Source: Candidatus Poribacteria bacterium
GTDB lineage: Bacteria > Poribacteria > WGA-4E > WGA-3G
NCBI GenBank assembly: GCA_003635255.1
Contig: PYJC01000161.1
Location: 1-45,278, forward strand
Length of the DNA: 45,278 nt
Direction: 5' to 3'
Shown here: positions 23,984 through 32,152 of the stretch, piece after piece
Position numbering within the stretch: position 1 is the stretch's first letter
Layout: the number at the start of each line of letters is the position of its first letter
Position numbers and translations under genes: made by a program
Notes under the pieces: model-generated
What the model was told of the DNA's origin: nothing
Databases searched by the model: none
Seen by the model: only the letters and a program-made list of their open reading frames with translations

Positions 23984-26230
23984 ATGAACACGAACGAAAC
24001 CATAATTCAAATAGAAACGGTTGAAATCATACGGGAAACAGACAACCAAATAGACGGTTCATGGCAGCCCATTGAAGGCGGAGCAACAAGGACTCTAAGA
24101 GAACAAATTTGTCCATCACGTGTTACAAGCACTGAATGGGAGACCATAAAAGATGAAGCTATTTCTGTGTTGGCGAAATGCGTCCCCCCGAAGGCACCAC
24201 CGAGGCGTGAAACAGGACTTGTTGTTGGATACGTTCAGAGTGGTAAAACACTATCATTTACGACTGTTGCTGCCCTTGCCAGAGATAATGGGTACCAGAT
24301 GGTAATCGCGATTGCAGGAACCTCTATAAATTTGCGAGACCAGTCAACCAAACGCCTTGAAGACGATTTGAATCTGCTTACGCGTGCTGACAGGAAATGG
24401 CAGCACTTTAAGAGTCATGAATTCAACGAGGGGGATCACACCAAGATTGCAAATGTCTTAGCAGATTGGCAAGACCCAAGTGTTCCTGAGTGGGAACGTC
24501 AAACTGTGCTCATTACAACTATGAAACACCACCAACATTTGAGGAATTTGGCTGAGATTCTTTTACAAATTGATAATCTTTCAAATGTCCCTACGCTAAT
24601 CATTGATGATGAGGCAGACCAAGCCAGTCTAAACACAAAGGTTCAAAAGGACGAAGCAAGTACTACCTATCAACGTATTCTAGCCCTCAGAGAGTATTTG
24701 CCACATCATGCGTTTCTTCAATATACTGCAACACCACAAGCCCCTTTGCTCATTAATCTGATTGATGTACTGTCTCCCAATTTTGCAAAGGTGTTGACCC
24801 CTGGGGCAAAATATATCGGAGGCAAAGCGTTTTTCCACGACGAACCAAACCAAATCCATACAATTCCAGACAGTGAAATACCAACCCAAAACGCCCCTTT
24901 AGATGCTCCACCGGAGAGTTTGCTTGAAGCAATGAGAATTTTCTTTTTGGGGGTTACCGCTGCAATGATTTTGGAAGGTGAACACCTTGAGGGTAACCGG
25001 TCTATGATGGTCCATCCTTCCCGTGAAACTTTTCGGCATGGAGAATATTATTTTTGGGTTGAACAAGTAAGGAACTATTGGTTAGAAACCCTTGGCCTTG
25101 ATGAAAATCATCCAGATCGGTTAGATGTTCTTGAGGAATTTAGAGATAGTTATGAAGGCCTCCAGAGTACGGTATCAAACTTGCCATCTTTTGAAGAATT
25201 ACCAGTCCCGCTTTTACGCGCGATTCGTAAAACACAACTTCACGAAGTCAATGCGGCTGGTGGACGCACGCCGAGCATTCCCTGGCATAATACTTATGCC
25301 CATATTTTGGTTGGTGGTCAGGCGATGGATAGAGGTTTCACCGTTGAAGGGTTAACTGTGACCTATATGCCAAGAGGTCCGGGCATGGGCAACGCTGATA
25401 CTATCCAACAACGGGCGAGGTTCTTTGGTTACAAACAAACTTATTTCGGATATTGTCGGGTTTTCCTTGAGAATAACGTACGTGATGCTTATAGCAATTA
25501 TATCATCCACGAAGAGGATGTTCGTGAGCGTTTAATTGTTCACGATAAGACCGGTAGTTCTCTTAATGCTTGGAAACGCGCATTCTTCCTTGATCAGAAT
25601 CTTAAACCGACTCGTCATAATGTTCTTGATATAGATTATGTGCAGGGAAATTTGAGAAGCCGATGGTACGAACCAAAAGCACCACACGATTCCGAGGAGG
25701 CAATCCAAAAGAACCGATCTGTCGTTCAAAAATTTCTGAACACGTTGTTATTCCGAACAGGCACACAAAGAACAAGTCGAATTGAAGTTTGGCATGATGT
25801 ATCAACAGATGTTCGGCTCAAAGATGTCTACGAAAATTTACTTGTGCCGTTACGCGTCACACGTCTCGTTGATTCACAAAAATTCACGGGGATGCGCCTA
25901 CAGATTGCTGCCTATCTTGATACTCATCCTGATGCCTTGTGTACAATCTACTACATGAATAAAGGCAATCCTCGTAAAAGAACACTGAACAAGAATGATG
26001 AAATTCCCACACTCTTTCAGGGACCAAGTCCCCGAACTGGAGAAATATACCCAGGTGACAGAAAGATAAAAGCATCTAACGGTGTGACTGTCCAAATTCA
26101 CATTCTTGAATTAGTTCGCGAGAATGGCGAAAATTTTTCAGGCGTTCCAACTGTAGCGATTTGGCTTCCGAAAGATGTCTCAACTGATTGGCTCGTCCAA
26201 GACCAAGGTGGCGATGAAATCGGAAGTTAA
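23984..26230 (+). CDS. Z1-domain P-loop ATPase/helicase-like protein
   Basis: A 748-residue protein of the Z1-domain class, a superfamily 2-like ATPase. Walker A is GYVQSGKT (82-89). Walker B is IIDDEAD (206-212). QYTATPQAPLL (246-256) corresponds to motif III. The second RecA-like half has GGQAMDRGFTVEGL and QQRARFFGYK with an arginine finger. The Z1 region lies between the RecA halves and beyond. It is expected to translocate or remodel DNA for the effector nuclease. The start is uncertain: the ATG at 23984 has no clear RBS, and an in-frame GTG at 23942 would overlap the ATPase gene by 23 bp. The stop lies 2 bp before the next ATG, consistent with a tight operon. Confidence 0.92.
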   Translation: MNTNETIIQIETVEIIRETDNQIDGSWQPIEGGATRTLREQICPSRVTSTEWETIKDEAISVLAKCVPPKAPPRRETGLVVGYVQSGKTLSFTTVAALARDNGYQMVIAIAGTSINLRDQSTKRLEDDLNLLTRADRKWQHFKSHEFNEGDHTKIANVLADWQDPSVPEWERQTVLITTMKHHQHLRNLAEILLQIDNLSNVPTLIIDDEADQASLNTKVQKDEASTTYQRILALREYLPHHAFLQYTATPQAPLLINLIDVLSPNFAKVLTPGAKYIGGKAFFHDEPNQIHTIPDSEIPTQNAPLDAPPESLLEAMRIFFLGVTAAMILEGEHLEGNRSMMVHPSRETFRHGEYYFWVEQVRNYWLETLGLDENHPDRLDVLEEFRDSYEGLQSTVSNLPSFEELPVPLLRAIRKTQLHEVNAAGGRTPSIPWHNTYAHILVGGQAMDRGFTVEGLTVTYMPRGPGMGNADTIQQRARFFGYKQTYFGYCRVFLENNVRDAYSNYIIHEEDVRERLIVHDKTGSSLNAWKRAFFLDQNLKPTRHNVLDIDYVQGNLRSRWYEPKAPHDSEEAIQKNRSVVQKFLNTLLFRTGTQRTSRIEVWHDVSTDVRLKDVYENLLVPLRVTRLVDSQKFTGMRLQIAAYLDTHPDALCTIYYMNKGNPRKRTLNKNDEIPTLFQGPSPRTGEIYPGDRKIKASNGVTVQIHILELVRENGENFSGVPTVAIWLPKDVSTDWLVQDQGGDEIGS

Positions 26231-26232
26231 CT

Positions 26233-27228
26233 ATGCTAGACCTAATTGAACTTTTCCAGTCATTTGATTCCATTACTACAACTGGCGATGAAAACCGTTT
26301 TGCAGCATTTCCAATTCCATGCTATGAGCCGCATCGTCTTGGCAAAGATGCTCAAGGTAAACCATTACTTCTGATCTCGGTTCTTAACGTCGGAATCCAA
26401 AGTCATCGCACGCCGGTTGTTCTTGAAAATCTTACGGTTCAGTATAATTTGAATTGCCGCGTTTCTCGTCCAGATGGTACATTTGAAGAAGGAATATTCA
26501 CTGTTGTCCGTTACACCGGAGAAAACGTAATGTTGCAAGATTACTTCCTGAAGGTTATGTCTACCATCATTATATCTATTGGGGATCGACCAACTCAATC
26601 TGATGTAGCCCATGCTATAAACCAATTAATTGAGTTGTTTCGGGCGATGGCGAAGGCACCCCGAAAATCGATACAGGGATTGTGGGCAGAACTATTTCTA
26701 ATATCCCAAACGGGTCAACCCACTACTTTGATAGAGGCGTGGCATACAATAGTCGAAGATCGCTACGATTTTGCTATGGACAACCAGCGAATTGAGGTGA
26801 AAAGTTTCTCTGGTAACGTCAGGCTACATCATTTTTCGCTTGAGCAATTACATCCTCCAGAAGGTGTAAAAGCACTCGTTGCCTCTGTATCCGTTGAAAG
26901 TTCACAAGCGGGAATTTCTATTGTTGATCTTAGGGAAAGGATACAAATTCGTCTCGGCAGTAATTTCAATCCACTCTTGCATGTTGATAAAATTATCGCA
27001 CTCACACTTGGTGATGCTTGGCAGCAAGCATCCGATGTGCGTTTTGATGAAAAATTAGCAGAAGAATCACTTGCCTTTTATGAAACTTCTGGAATACCTT
27101 CAGTCAATCCAAATTTACCTTCTGGTGTTAGCGGAGTCCATTTCCGATCAGACTTAACAGAATGTCCCACAACTGAAATTTTACATTATCCTGAAGATCA
27201 TAGACTATTTAAAGCGGTACTTCGTTAA
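26233..27228 (+). CDS. PD-(D/E)XK motif protein (DUF4420-type)
   Basis: A 331-residue protein placed directly after the Z1 gene. It has a restriction-endonuclease fold: WAELFLI (Glu153), then DRYDFA (Asp179), then IEVKSF (Glu188-x-Lys190), which is a clean PD-(D/E)XK active-site order. This agrees with the DUF4420 family, which repeatedly follows Z1-domain genes. It is the likely DNA-cleaving subunit of the MORC/Z1 module. The N-terminal 140 residues are a separate beta-rich domain (possible sensor or binding part). The start at ATG 26233 follows the Z1 stop by two bases with GGAAG in the end of the Z1 gene. No gene follows for 199 bp. Confidence 0.9.
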   Translation: MLDLIELFQSFDSITTTGDENRFAAFPIPCYEPHRLGKDAQGKPLLLISVLNVGIQSHRTPVVLENLTVQYNLNCRVSRPDGTFEEGIFTVVRYTGENVMLQDYFLKVMSTIIISIGDRPTQSDVAHAINQLIELFRAMAKAPRKSIQGLWAELFLISQTGQPTTLIEAWHTIVEDRYDFAMDNQRIEVKSFSGNVRLHHFSLEQLHPPEGVKALVASVSVESSQAGISIVDLRERIQIRLGSNFNPLLHVDKIIALTLGDAWQQASDVRFDEKLAEESLAFYETSGIPSVNPNLPSGVSGVHFRSDLTECPTTEILHYPEDHRLFKAVLR

Positions 27229-27248
27229 GTTGAGTCTGAGGTTTAGGT

Positions 27249-27278
27249 TTGCACCAGTCTACCTCTTTATGGTACAAT
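27249..27278 (+). promoter_or_regulatory. candidate promoter upstream of the Rpn-like gene
   Basis: TTGCAC (27249-27254), 18 bp, TACAAT (27273-27278). The -10 belongs to a sequence that matches GGTGCAATACC at 28238-28248 upstream of the decarboxylase gene, as part of a longer homology. Confidence 0.45.
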
Positions 27279-27384
27279 ACCTTTAAAAATAACTGCACAC
27301 AGCGCGGTGCTCCCACGTTTAACAACCCCCAACCATCGGCGAATATCTGCTCAGAACATTAGAGAACTAAGACATTGAACATAA
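27271..27384 (+). pseudogene. decayed duplicate of the 5' end of the ThDP decarboxylase gene
   Basis: The stretch aligns with the leader and first codons of the gene at 28290. It contains CCCCCAACCATCGGCGAAT, matching the codons for P-P-T-I-G-E-Y, with the RBS-like GCGGTG replacing GAGGTG and ACG replacing the ATG. A one-base deletion after TTTAACA and a TAA in place of the Tyr codon break the reading. Beyond about 27384 similarity fades. It is a non-coding remnant lying before the Rpn-like gene. Confidence 0.75.
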
Positions 27385-27427
27385 CTCGAACCGGAATGTC
27401 GTTTAAATTTATGAAAAGGTGAACAAA

Positions 27428-28216
27428 ATGACGCAAGTTGTTCCCTTACGATACGACACCGCTCTTAAGAAAGCGTTCAGCCAACCGGAGATCTTCTGTC
27501 AATTTGCCGAGGATGTCTTGGGTATCAAATTCCATACCGATGAGGTGCATCGCGGCTACAAATTCCTTGAACCCATCGGGCAGGTTGATATTGAATACGA
27601 TTTGTTTGCTGAGGACCCGGAATCTCGTATTGTGGTTGAGATACAACACGTCAAAGAGGGCCACTTCTATGATCGTTTCCTATATTATCATCTCATCAAC
27701 CTCGTCGAACAGGTAAAAAACAGCAAGGCGTATCAGTTTGACCGGACAGTTTACACAATTGTTGTCCTAACAAGTCCTTACAGCGAGAACGAAATAGACT
27801 TTAGTGTTGCTATCACAGATTTCAATCCTGTCAACGAATTTAGCCGTAAAGTCGATGTCTATCCGCATCAACTTGTGTTTGTAGTGCCCCGTATGGTTAA
27901 TGACAAAACGCCATCCGGCATCAAAGTGTGGTTGGAACTCGTGTTGGATTCCTTGGATGGCGAGATAGATGAAAGCCACTACAACTCCCCAATTTTCGAG
28001 AGAGTGATTGATGCGGTTAAACTTGATAACATCTCGCCAGCAGAGCGCAGGGTACTCAAAGATGAAGAGTCTTGGGAAGATACCCTCATAGATGTGAGAC
28101 AGAAGGAAAAGGAAGACATCGCACGCGCACTGATTCGCGAAGGCATAAGCACCGAAGTTATTACACGAACAACGGGCCTCACAGCAGCAGAGATCGAAAA
28201 ACTGAGGCAATCCTAA
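27428..28216 (+). CDS. Rpn-family PD-(D/E)XK nuclease/transposase-like protein
   Basis: A 262-residue protein of the Rpn/PD-(D/E)XK nuclease family transposase group, DNA-cleaving proteins linked to recombination-promoted gene transfer and sometimes to defence. Seen: IGQVDIEYDLFAEDPESRIVVEIQHVKEGHFYDRFLYYH (residues about 53-91), in which Asp and Glu-x-Gln form the active-site pattern. The C-terminus is a short helical segment (IARALIREGISTEVITRTTGL) typical of the family tail. ATG 27428 follows AAAGGTG; an in-frame GTG at 27419 is rejected. It is inserted between a decayed copy of the decarboxylase 5' end and the intact gene, suggesting arrival with a local duplication. Confidence 0.88.
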   Translation: MTQVVPLRYDTALKKAFSQPEIFCQFAEDVLGIKFHTDEVHRGYKFLEPIGQVDIEYDLFAEDPESRIVVEIQHVKEGHFYDRFLYYHLINLVEQVKNSKAYQFDRTVYTIVVLTSPYSENEIDFSVAITDFNPVNEFSRKVDVYPHQLVFVVPRMVNDKTPSGIKVWLELVLDSLDGEIDESHYNSPIFERVIDAVKLDNISPAERRVLKDEESWEDTLIDVRQKEKEDIARALIREGISTEVITRTTGLTAAEIEKLRQS

Positions 28217-28289
28217 ACGCCGAGGCGTGTTAATAACGGTGCAATACCATGAAGTGGTAAAAAACAAATACACACAACGAGGTGATCTC

Positions 28290-29930
28290 ATGTTTAACAG
28301 ACCCCCAACCATCGGCGAATACTTAATCAGAAAACTGGAAAGTTACGATATTCAACACATCTTCGGTATCCCCGGCGATTATGTGCTGCGGTTCTATAAC
28401 CTCATAGAGAAGAGTTCCATTCGGCATATCGGTATGACCCGTGAGGACGCAGCGGGCTATGCGGCAGATGCCTACGCACGCACAAATGGGATGGGGGCTG
28501 CCTGTGTTACCTATTGTGTCGGTGGATTATCAATGGTGAACGCCGTTGCGGGTGCTTACGCCGAAAAATCACCTGTCGTTGTTATTAGCGGCGCACCCGG
28601 TATCAGAGAACGCGGGAAAGATGCGCTTTTACACCATAAAGTCAGGGATTTCCATACACAGCAACATATCTATGACGAGATTACGGTCGCGACGGCGCTG
28701 CTGGATGAACCCTTTACGGCTTTCAACGAAATCGATCGGGTGCTGGATGCGGTGTATCGCTATAAACGCCCTGGCTACTTAGAACTCCCGCGCGATATGG
28801 TGGATGTCCGTGGCACGCTCTACCAACGTCCTTCAACGGGTGGACATCTCAGTGACCCGGACACATTAGATGCCGCTGTTGCGGATGCTATTGATTTCAT
28901 TAATCAGAGCAAGAAACCGGTGATCCTCGCGGGCGTAGAGGTACACAGATTCGGTTATCAGCACAAATTGATCCGCTTCGTAGAAGAGAAACGGATTCCT
29001 GTCGTAGCGACGCTCCTCGGGAAATCGGTGATCTCAGAGTCGCATCCGCTCTACTTGGGTATCTATGAAGGGGCAATGGGTCGGGAAGAAGTTAGACAAT
29101 TTGTTGAAGATTCGGATTGTGTGATCATCCTCGGTGCATTCATGACGGATGTCAATCTTGGGATTTACACTGCAAACCTGGATCGGGCTCGCTCGATATA
29201 TGCTACGTCCGAAAAAATCACAGTTCGCTATCACTCATACGAAGAGGTGATGTTTGATGACTTTATTGATGGTCTCAATTCACCGAAACTCCGAAAACGG
29301 CGGAAACCGAATTTGGAATGGGCATTCCGAGATTCAAAGCCGTTTGTCGTTGAACCTAATGCACCTTTAACGGTGCGTCGGTTATTCCGACACCTCAACG
29401 AATTTATTAATGATGAGTTAGTCGTTATTGCTGATGTTGGCGATAGCCTCTTCGGTGCTGTAGAGTTGCGAATGTCTCAACACACAGATTTCATCAGCCC
29501 TGCTTACTATACCTCCATGGGATTTGCTGTCCCAGCATCGATTGGTGCACAATTCAGCATGCGTAATAAGCGTCCGCTCGTTATCGTCGGAGATGGTGCC
29601 TTCCAGATGACTGGCACTGAACTCTCAACAACTGTTCGCTACGGACTCAACCCGATTATCCTGCTTTTAAACAATCATGGGTACGGCACGGAACGTCATC
29701 TTCTCGAAGGGACTTTCAACGATATAGGGTGCTGGAACTACAGCAGCATGCCAGCACTCTTTAGTGCGGGGCGCGGTGTCCATGTCCGAACGGAAGGTGA
29801 GTTTGAAACTGCTATCAAAACCGCACTCGCTGAGACGCAACACTTCACACTGATTGAGGCAGAACTCGAAAAGTTGGATACGTCGCCTGCACTTGCCCGG
29901 TTAGCGGAACGGATGTCCGGCACAGTTTAA
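28290..29930 (+). CDS. thiamine-diphosphate-dependent alpha-keto acid decarboxylase
   Basis: A 546-residue protein with the usual three ThDP-enzyme domains. The N-terminal PYR domain holds catalytic Glu52 in MTREDAAGYAADAYAR. A central FAD/CoA-fold-like domain follows (about 195-340). The C-terminal PP domain has the ThDP motif VGDGAFQMTG (433-442) ending in the NN pair of LLLNN. It most resembles pyruvate/indolepyruvate decarboxylases, which convert 2-oxo acids to aldehydes and CO2. Oxalyl- or sulfopyruvate-type relatives cannot be excluded. The start is ATG 28290 with GAGGTG upstream; a longer reading from 28227 lacks support. Its 5' end is duplicated as a decayed copy at 27271. Confidence 0.9.
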   Translation: MFNRPPTIGEYLIRKLESYDIQHIFGIPGDYVLRFYNLIEKSSIRHIGMTREDAAGYAADAYARTNGMGAACVTYCVGGLSMVNAVAGAYAEKSPVVVISGAPGIRERGKDALLHHKVRDFHTQQHIYDEITVATALLDEPFTAFNEIDRVLDAVYRYKRPGYLELPRDMVDVRGTLYQRPSTGGHLSDPDTLDAAVADAIDFINQSKKPVILAGVEVHRFGYQHKLIRFVEEKRIPVVATLLGKSVISESHPLYLGIYEGAMGREEVRQFVEDSDCVIILGAFMTDVNLGIYTANLDRARSIYATSEKITVRYHSYEEVMFDDFIDGLNSPKLRKRRKPNLEWAFRDSKPFVVEPNAPLTVRRLFRHLNEFINDELVVIADVGDSLFGAVELRMSQHTDFISPAYYTSMGFAVPASIGAQFSMRNKRPLVIVGDGAFQMTGTELSTTVRYGLNPIILLLNNHGYGTERHLLEGTFNDIGCWNYSSMPALFSAGRGVHVRTEGEFETAIKTALAETQHFTLIEAELEKLDTSPALARLAERMSGTV

Positions 29931-29934
29931 TAGT

Positions 29935-30030
29935 AGTAGGCACGCTCCGACGGGTTCTCCGTAACAGAGGAGTAGACCCGCGCCGTCGTGCCGTAACAGA
30001 GGAGTAGACCTGCTCCGACGGGTTTCCGTA
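29935..30030. repeat. tandem palindromic repeat array (32-36-bp units)
   Basis: Three degenerate units starting at 29935, 29971 and 30003. Each carries AGTAG followed by a CGCTCCGACGGG- or CGCGCCGTCG-type core and CCGTAACAGAGG. The opening words GTAGTAGGCACGCTCCG are those of the array at 16276. It begins 4 bp past the decarboxylase stop and ends 8 bp before the stop of the converging gene at 30038, so it may end transcription on both sides. Confidence 0.8.
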
Positions 30031-30037
30031 TACACTT

Positions 30038-30841
30038 CTACAACGAGGCTATCTTCTCACGCAAGAAGTTCGTACAAAAAGGCACCTGTTCTTCCGAAAG
30101 TCCGTGTAGTACGACTGCGCCGTCATAACCGCTCTCTTTTAGCAGACCGAGGTATTGGTCGTAGTCCAGCAACCCTGTCCCCGCGGCGAGGTGTCCTGCC
30201 TGTCCGTCCCTATCCAAATCTTTGGCGTGTGCGAGCGCGATGTCTTCACCGAGCAGCGCGAACGCCTCATCGAGAATTTCACGCATCTTTGGCAGCTCAC
30301 CTTTGTGGAAAATATTCGCGCCGTCCATACACACCTTCAGGTAAGGGGATTGCATCTCATCGAGCAAGCGACGCGCTTTCTGCGCAGAATCAATCACATT
30401 CGCCACTTCAGGTTCAAGCGCGAGCACTACGTCGTATTCCTCCGCTACTGCTAACGCCTGTTTCATAGATTCAACGAGATCGCGCCATGCTTCTGGTGTG
30501 TTATTATCAGGATGCGCGCGCCACATGCTCTGCGGGTCACGAGAGCCGGTGCAGAGCGTGATAACCGATGTCCCCATCGACGCACATTTCGCTGCGACAG
30601 AACGCAACATCCGCAACCCAGCGTGGCGTTTCTCAACATCTGGATCAATCATATTATAAGTGCCTGAAAGTGCGGAAATTGTAATCTGTCGAGCGTCCAT
30701 CTCTTCGCGGATCTCGGCGACCGACGGTCCCGATGCTGGCACATGATATTGTAGATGATGGACACCGTGTGCCACAACGGTATTAAGATTCTCGGTGAGT
30801 GTTTTTCGGCGAATCGTGCCTTCCATGAGTCCAACGTGCAT
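30038..30841 (-). CDS. sugar phosphate isomerase/epimerase (xylose isomerase-like TIM barrel)
   Basis: A 267-residue TIM-barrel protein of the AP-endonuclease-2/xylose-isomerase-like superfamily. Ligand-like residues occur in strands VVLALEPEV (Glu), LKVCMDGANIFHKGE (Asp, His), LAHAKDLDRDG (His, Asp) and AVVLHGLSEEQV. The substrate is not decidable. The ATG is preceded by AAGGAG. The gene lies 49 bp downstream of the vWA fusion gene on the same strand and so may share its transcript. Its end converges on the decarboxylase across the repeat array at 29935. Confidence 0.85.
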   Translation of the reverse strand: MHVGLMEGTIRRKTLTENLNTVVAHGVHHLQYHVPASGPSVAEIREEMDARQITISALSGTYNMIDPDVEKRHAGLRMLRSVAAKCASMGTSVITLCTGSRDPQSMWRAHPDNNTPEAWRDLVESMKQALAVAEEYDVVLALEPEVANVIDSAQKARRLLDEMQSPYLKVCMDGANIFHKGELPKMREILDEAFALLGEDIALAHAKDLDRDGQAGHLAAGTGLLDYDQYLGLLKESGYDGAVVLHGLSEEQVPFCTNFLREKIASL

Positions 30842-30890
30842 AAATTTCTCCTTTAATCCCGCGATCTTTCACCCGAAGCCAACAGCCATA

Positions 30891-32090
30891 CTATTTTAGG
30901 TTTACTGGAATCGGGTGCCATGTCCCACCTGTTACGGCTGCGAGGTATTTATGCTTAGGGTTATCAATACCCAGCACATTGACATACACTTTATTTTTTC
31001 GACAGAGATTGATTGCATCATCTACAGTAAATCCGTGTAGACTCGTGAAGGGTTCATCTGTAACGAGGATAAGATGTTTGGTAGCATCGTTGCGGAACCG
31101 CAGCTTCATCATAGTTTCATTGATGGCATCTAATGCGTGTTCATCACCACCCAATTGAATCTCATAGAGTGCGGCTTTGTACTTTGATAAATCCTGCGTC
31201 AGCTGGAAGACACCGATACGATTCTGCTTATTTTTTACTGTGAAATGCGTCAGACCGAGTTGGTAGTCAATCTCCGATGCTTTGTAGACATCAACCATCC
31301 CTCCAAGATGTTCTGCGACGGCGTTGATATTATCCTGCATACTCCCAGAGGCATCCACGACGAAAACGACATCCACGGGGGCTCCGTCACTGCTGTCAAT
31401 AATATCTTCAGTCAGTTCCTTGATGACGCTGCGAAAAGTAGGCTGCTCTGCCCCGGTTTCAAAGATTCCCTGTCCCTGCCCCGCACCAATCTCAGCGACA
31501 CCATCGCCGATTTCCTGTCCTGCGCCTGTTCCTTTCGTCCATTTCCTGGTCCCCGCACCGGCACCTTTGTGAGGGTTTTTGATGCGCGGTCCCTGGTGTC
31601 CTGTATAACGGCTTTCAACATCAGCAGCCGCCGTTGATTGTCTCACAGACACTATAGAATCGGGTGCCGTCGGTAAATCGGCATCTGTGGATAACGCAAT
31701 CGGGACATCCACATCTATTTTGATTTTCGCCGGGGGCTGTTGAATATCAACCGCTGTGGGTACTTCTGGGAGCATTTTCGCAATCGCCAATGATGCTTCA
31801 GGCTTCATGAGCTCCACCGGCTTTTCTACAGGTAGTTTCTTTTGTATCGGCACCTCTATCTTTTCGATGGGTGTTTGGATCTCTACGACTTTCTGCTTGA
31901 CGATCTCCTGCCGCGGTAACGCTTCAATCAACTCTACATGGATTTCATCTTCTACTTCCTGCGTCTTAGGTTTGAGAAAAAAGATAGAAAACCCGATCAT
32001 CATGATGATATGAACGATCCCAGAAATTCGCAACGCATAGGTGCGATATTGTTGACGAAACGCCTTTTGAAGCACCCTACTATTCGTCAT
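30891..32090 (-). CDS. TonB-like membrane protein with a von Willebrand A domain
   Basis: A 399-residue protein. The N-terminus has a cytoplasmic stub and a single transmembrane helix (about 22-39). A periplasmic P/E/K/V-rich stretch resembling a TonB linker follows (about 50-145). Then comes a glycine-rich segment (170-210) and a vWA domain (239-399) with the MIDAS motif Asp246-x-Ser248-x-Ser250 (VVDASGSMQDN) and a downstream LVTDEPF Asp. vWA domains bind metals and protein ligands. The TonB-like organisation suggests a scaffold reaching to the outer membrane or peptidoglycan. There is no TonB C-terminal domain. GGGAG precedes the ATG. It is the first gene of a two-gene unit with the isomerase at 30038. 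Confidence 0.82.
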   Translation of the reverse strand: MTNSRVLQKAFRQQYRTYALRISGIVHIIMMIGFSIFFLKPKTQEVEDEIHVELIEALPRQEIVKQKVVEIQTPIEKIEVPIQKKLPVEKPVELMKPEASLAIAKMLPEVPTAVDIQQPPAKIKIDVDVPIALSTDADLPTAPDSIVSVRQSTAAADVESRYTGHQGPRIKNPHKGAGAGTRKWTKGTGAGQEIGDGVAEIGAGQGQGIFETGAEQPTFRSVIKELTEDIIDSSDGAPVDVVFVVDASGSMQDNINAVAEHLGGMVDVYKASEIDYQLGLTHFTVKNKQNRIGVFQLTQDLSKYKAALYEIQLGGDEHALDAINETMMKLRFRNDATKHLILVTDEPFTSLHGFTVDDAINLCRKNKVYVNVLGIDNPKHKYLAAVTGGTWHPIPVNLK

Positions 32091-32152
32091 AAAAACGCTC
32101 CCTTATCTTTGTGCCTTGATAGATAAATGAACCGCTGGCGACAACAGCGGTT

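Noticed and set aside
27767..28312. minus-strand ORF across the Rpn-like gene
   Set aside because: Shadow of the Rpn-like gene; no family resemblance.
29935..30030. CRISPR array
   Set aside because: Degenerate units of unequal length and no spacers.
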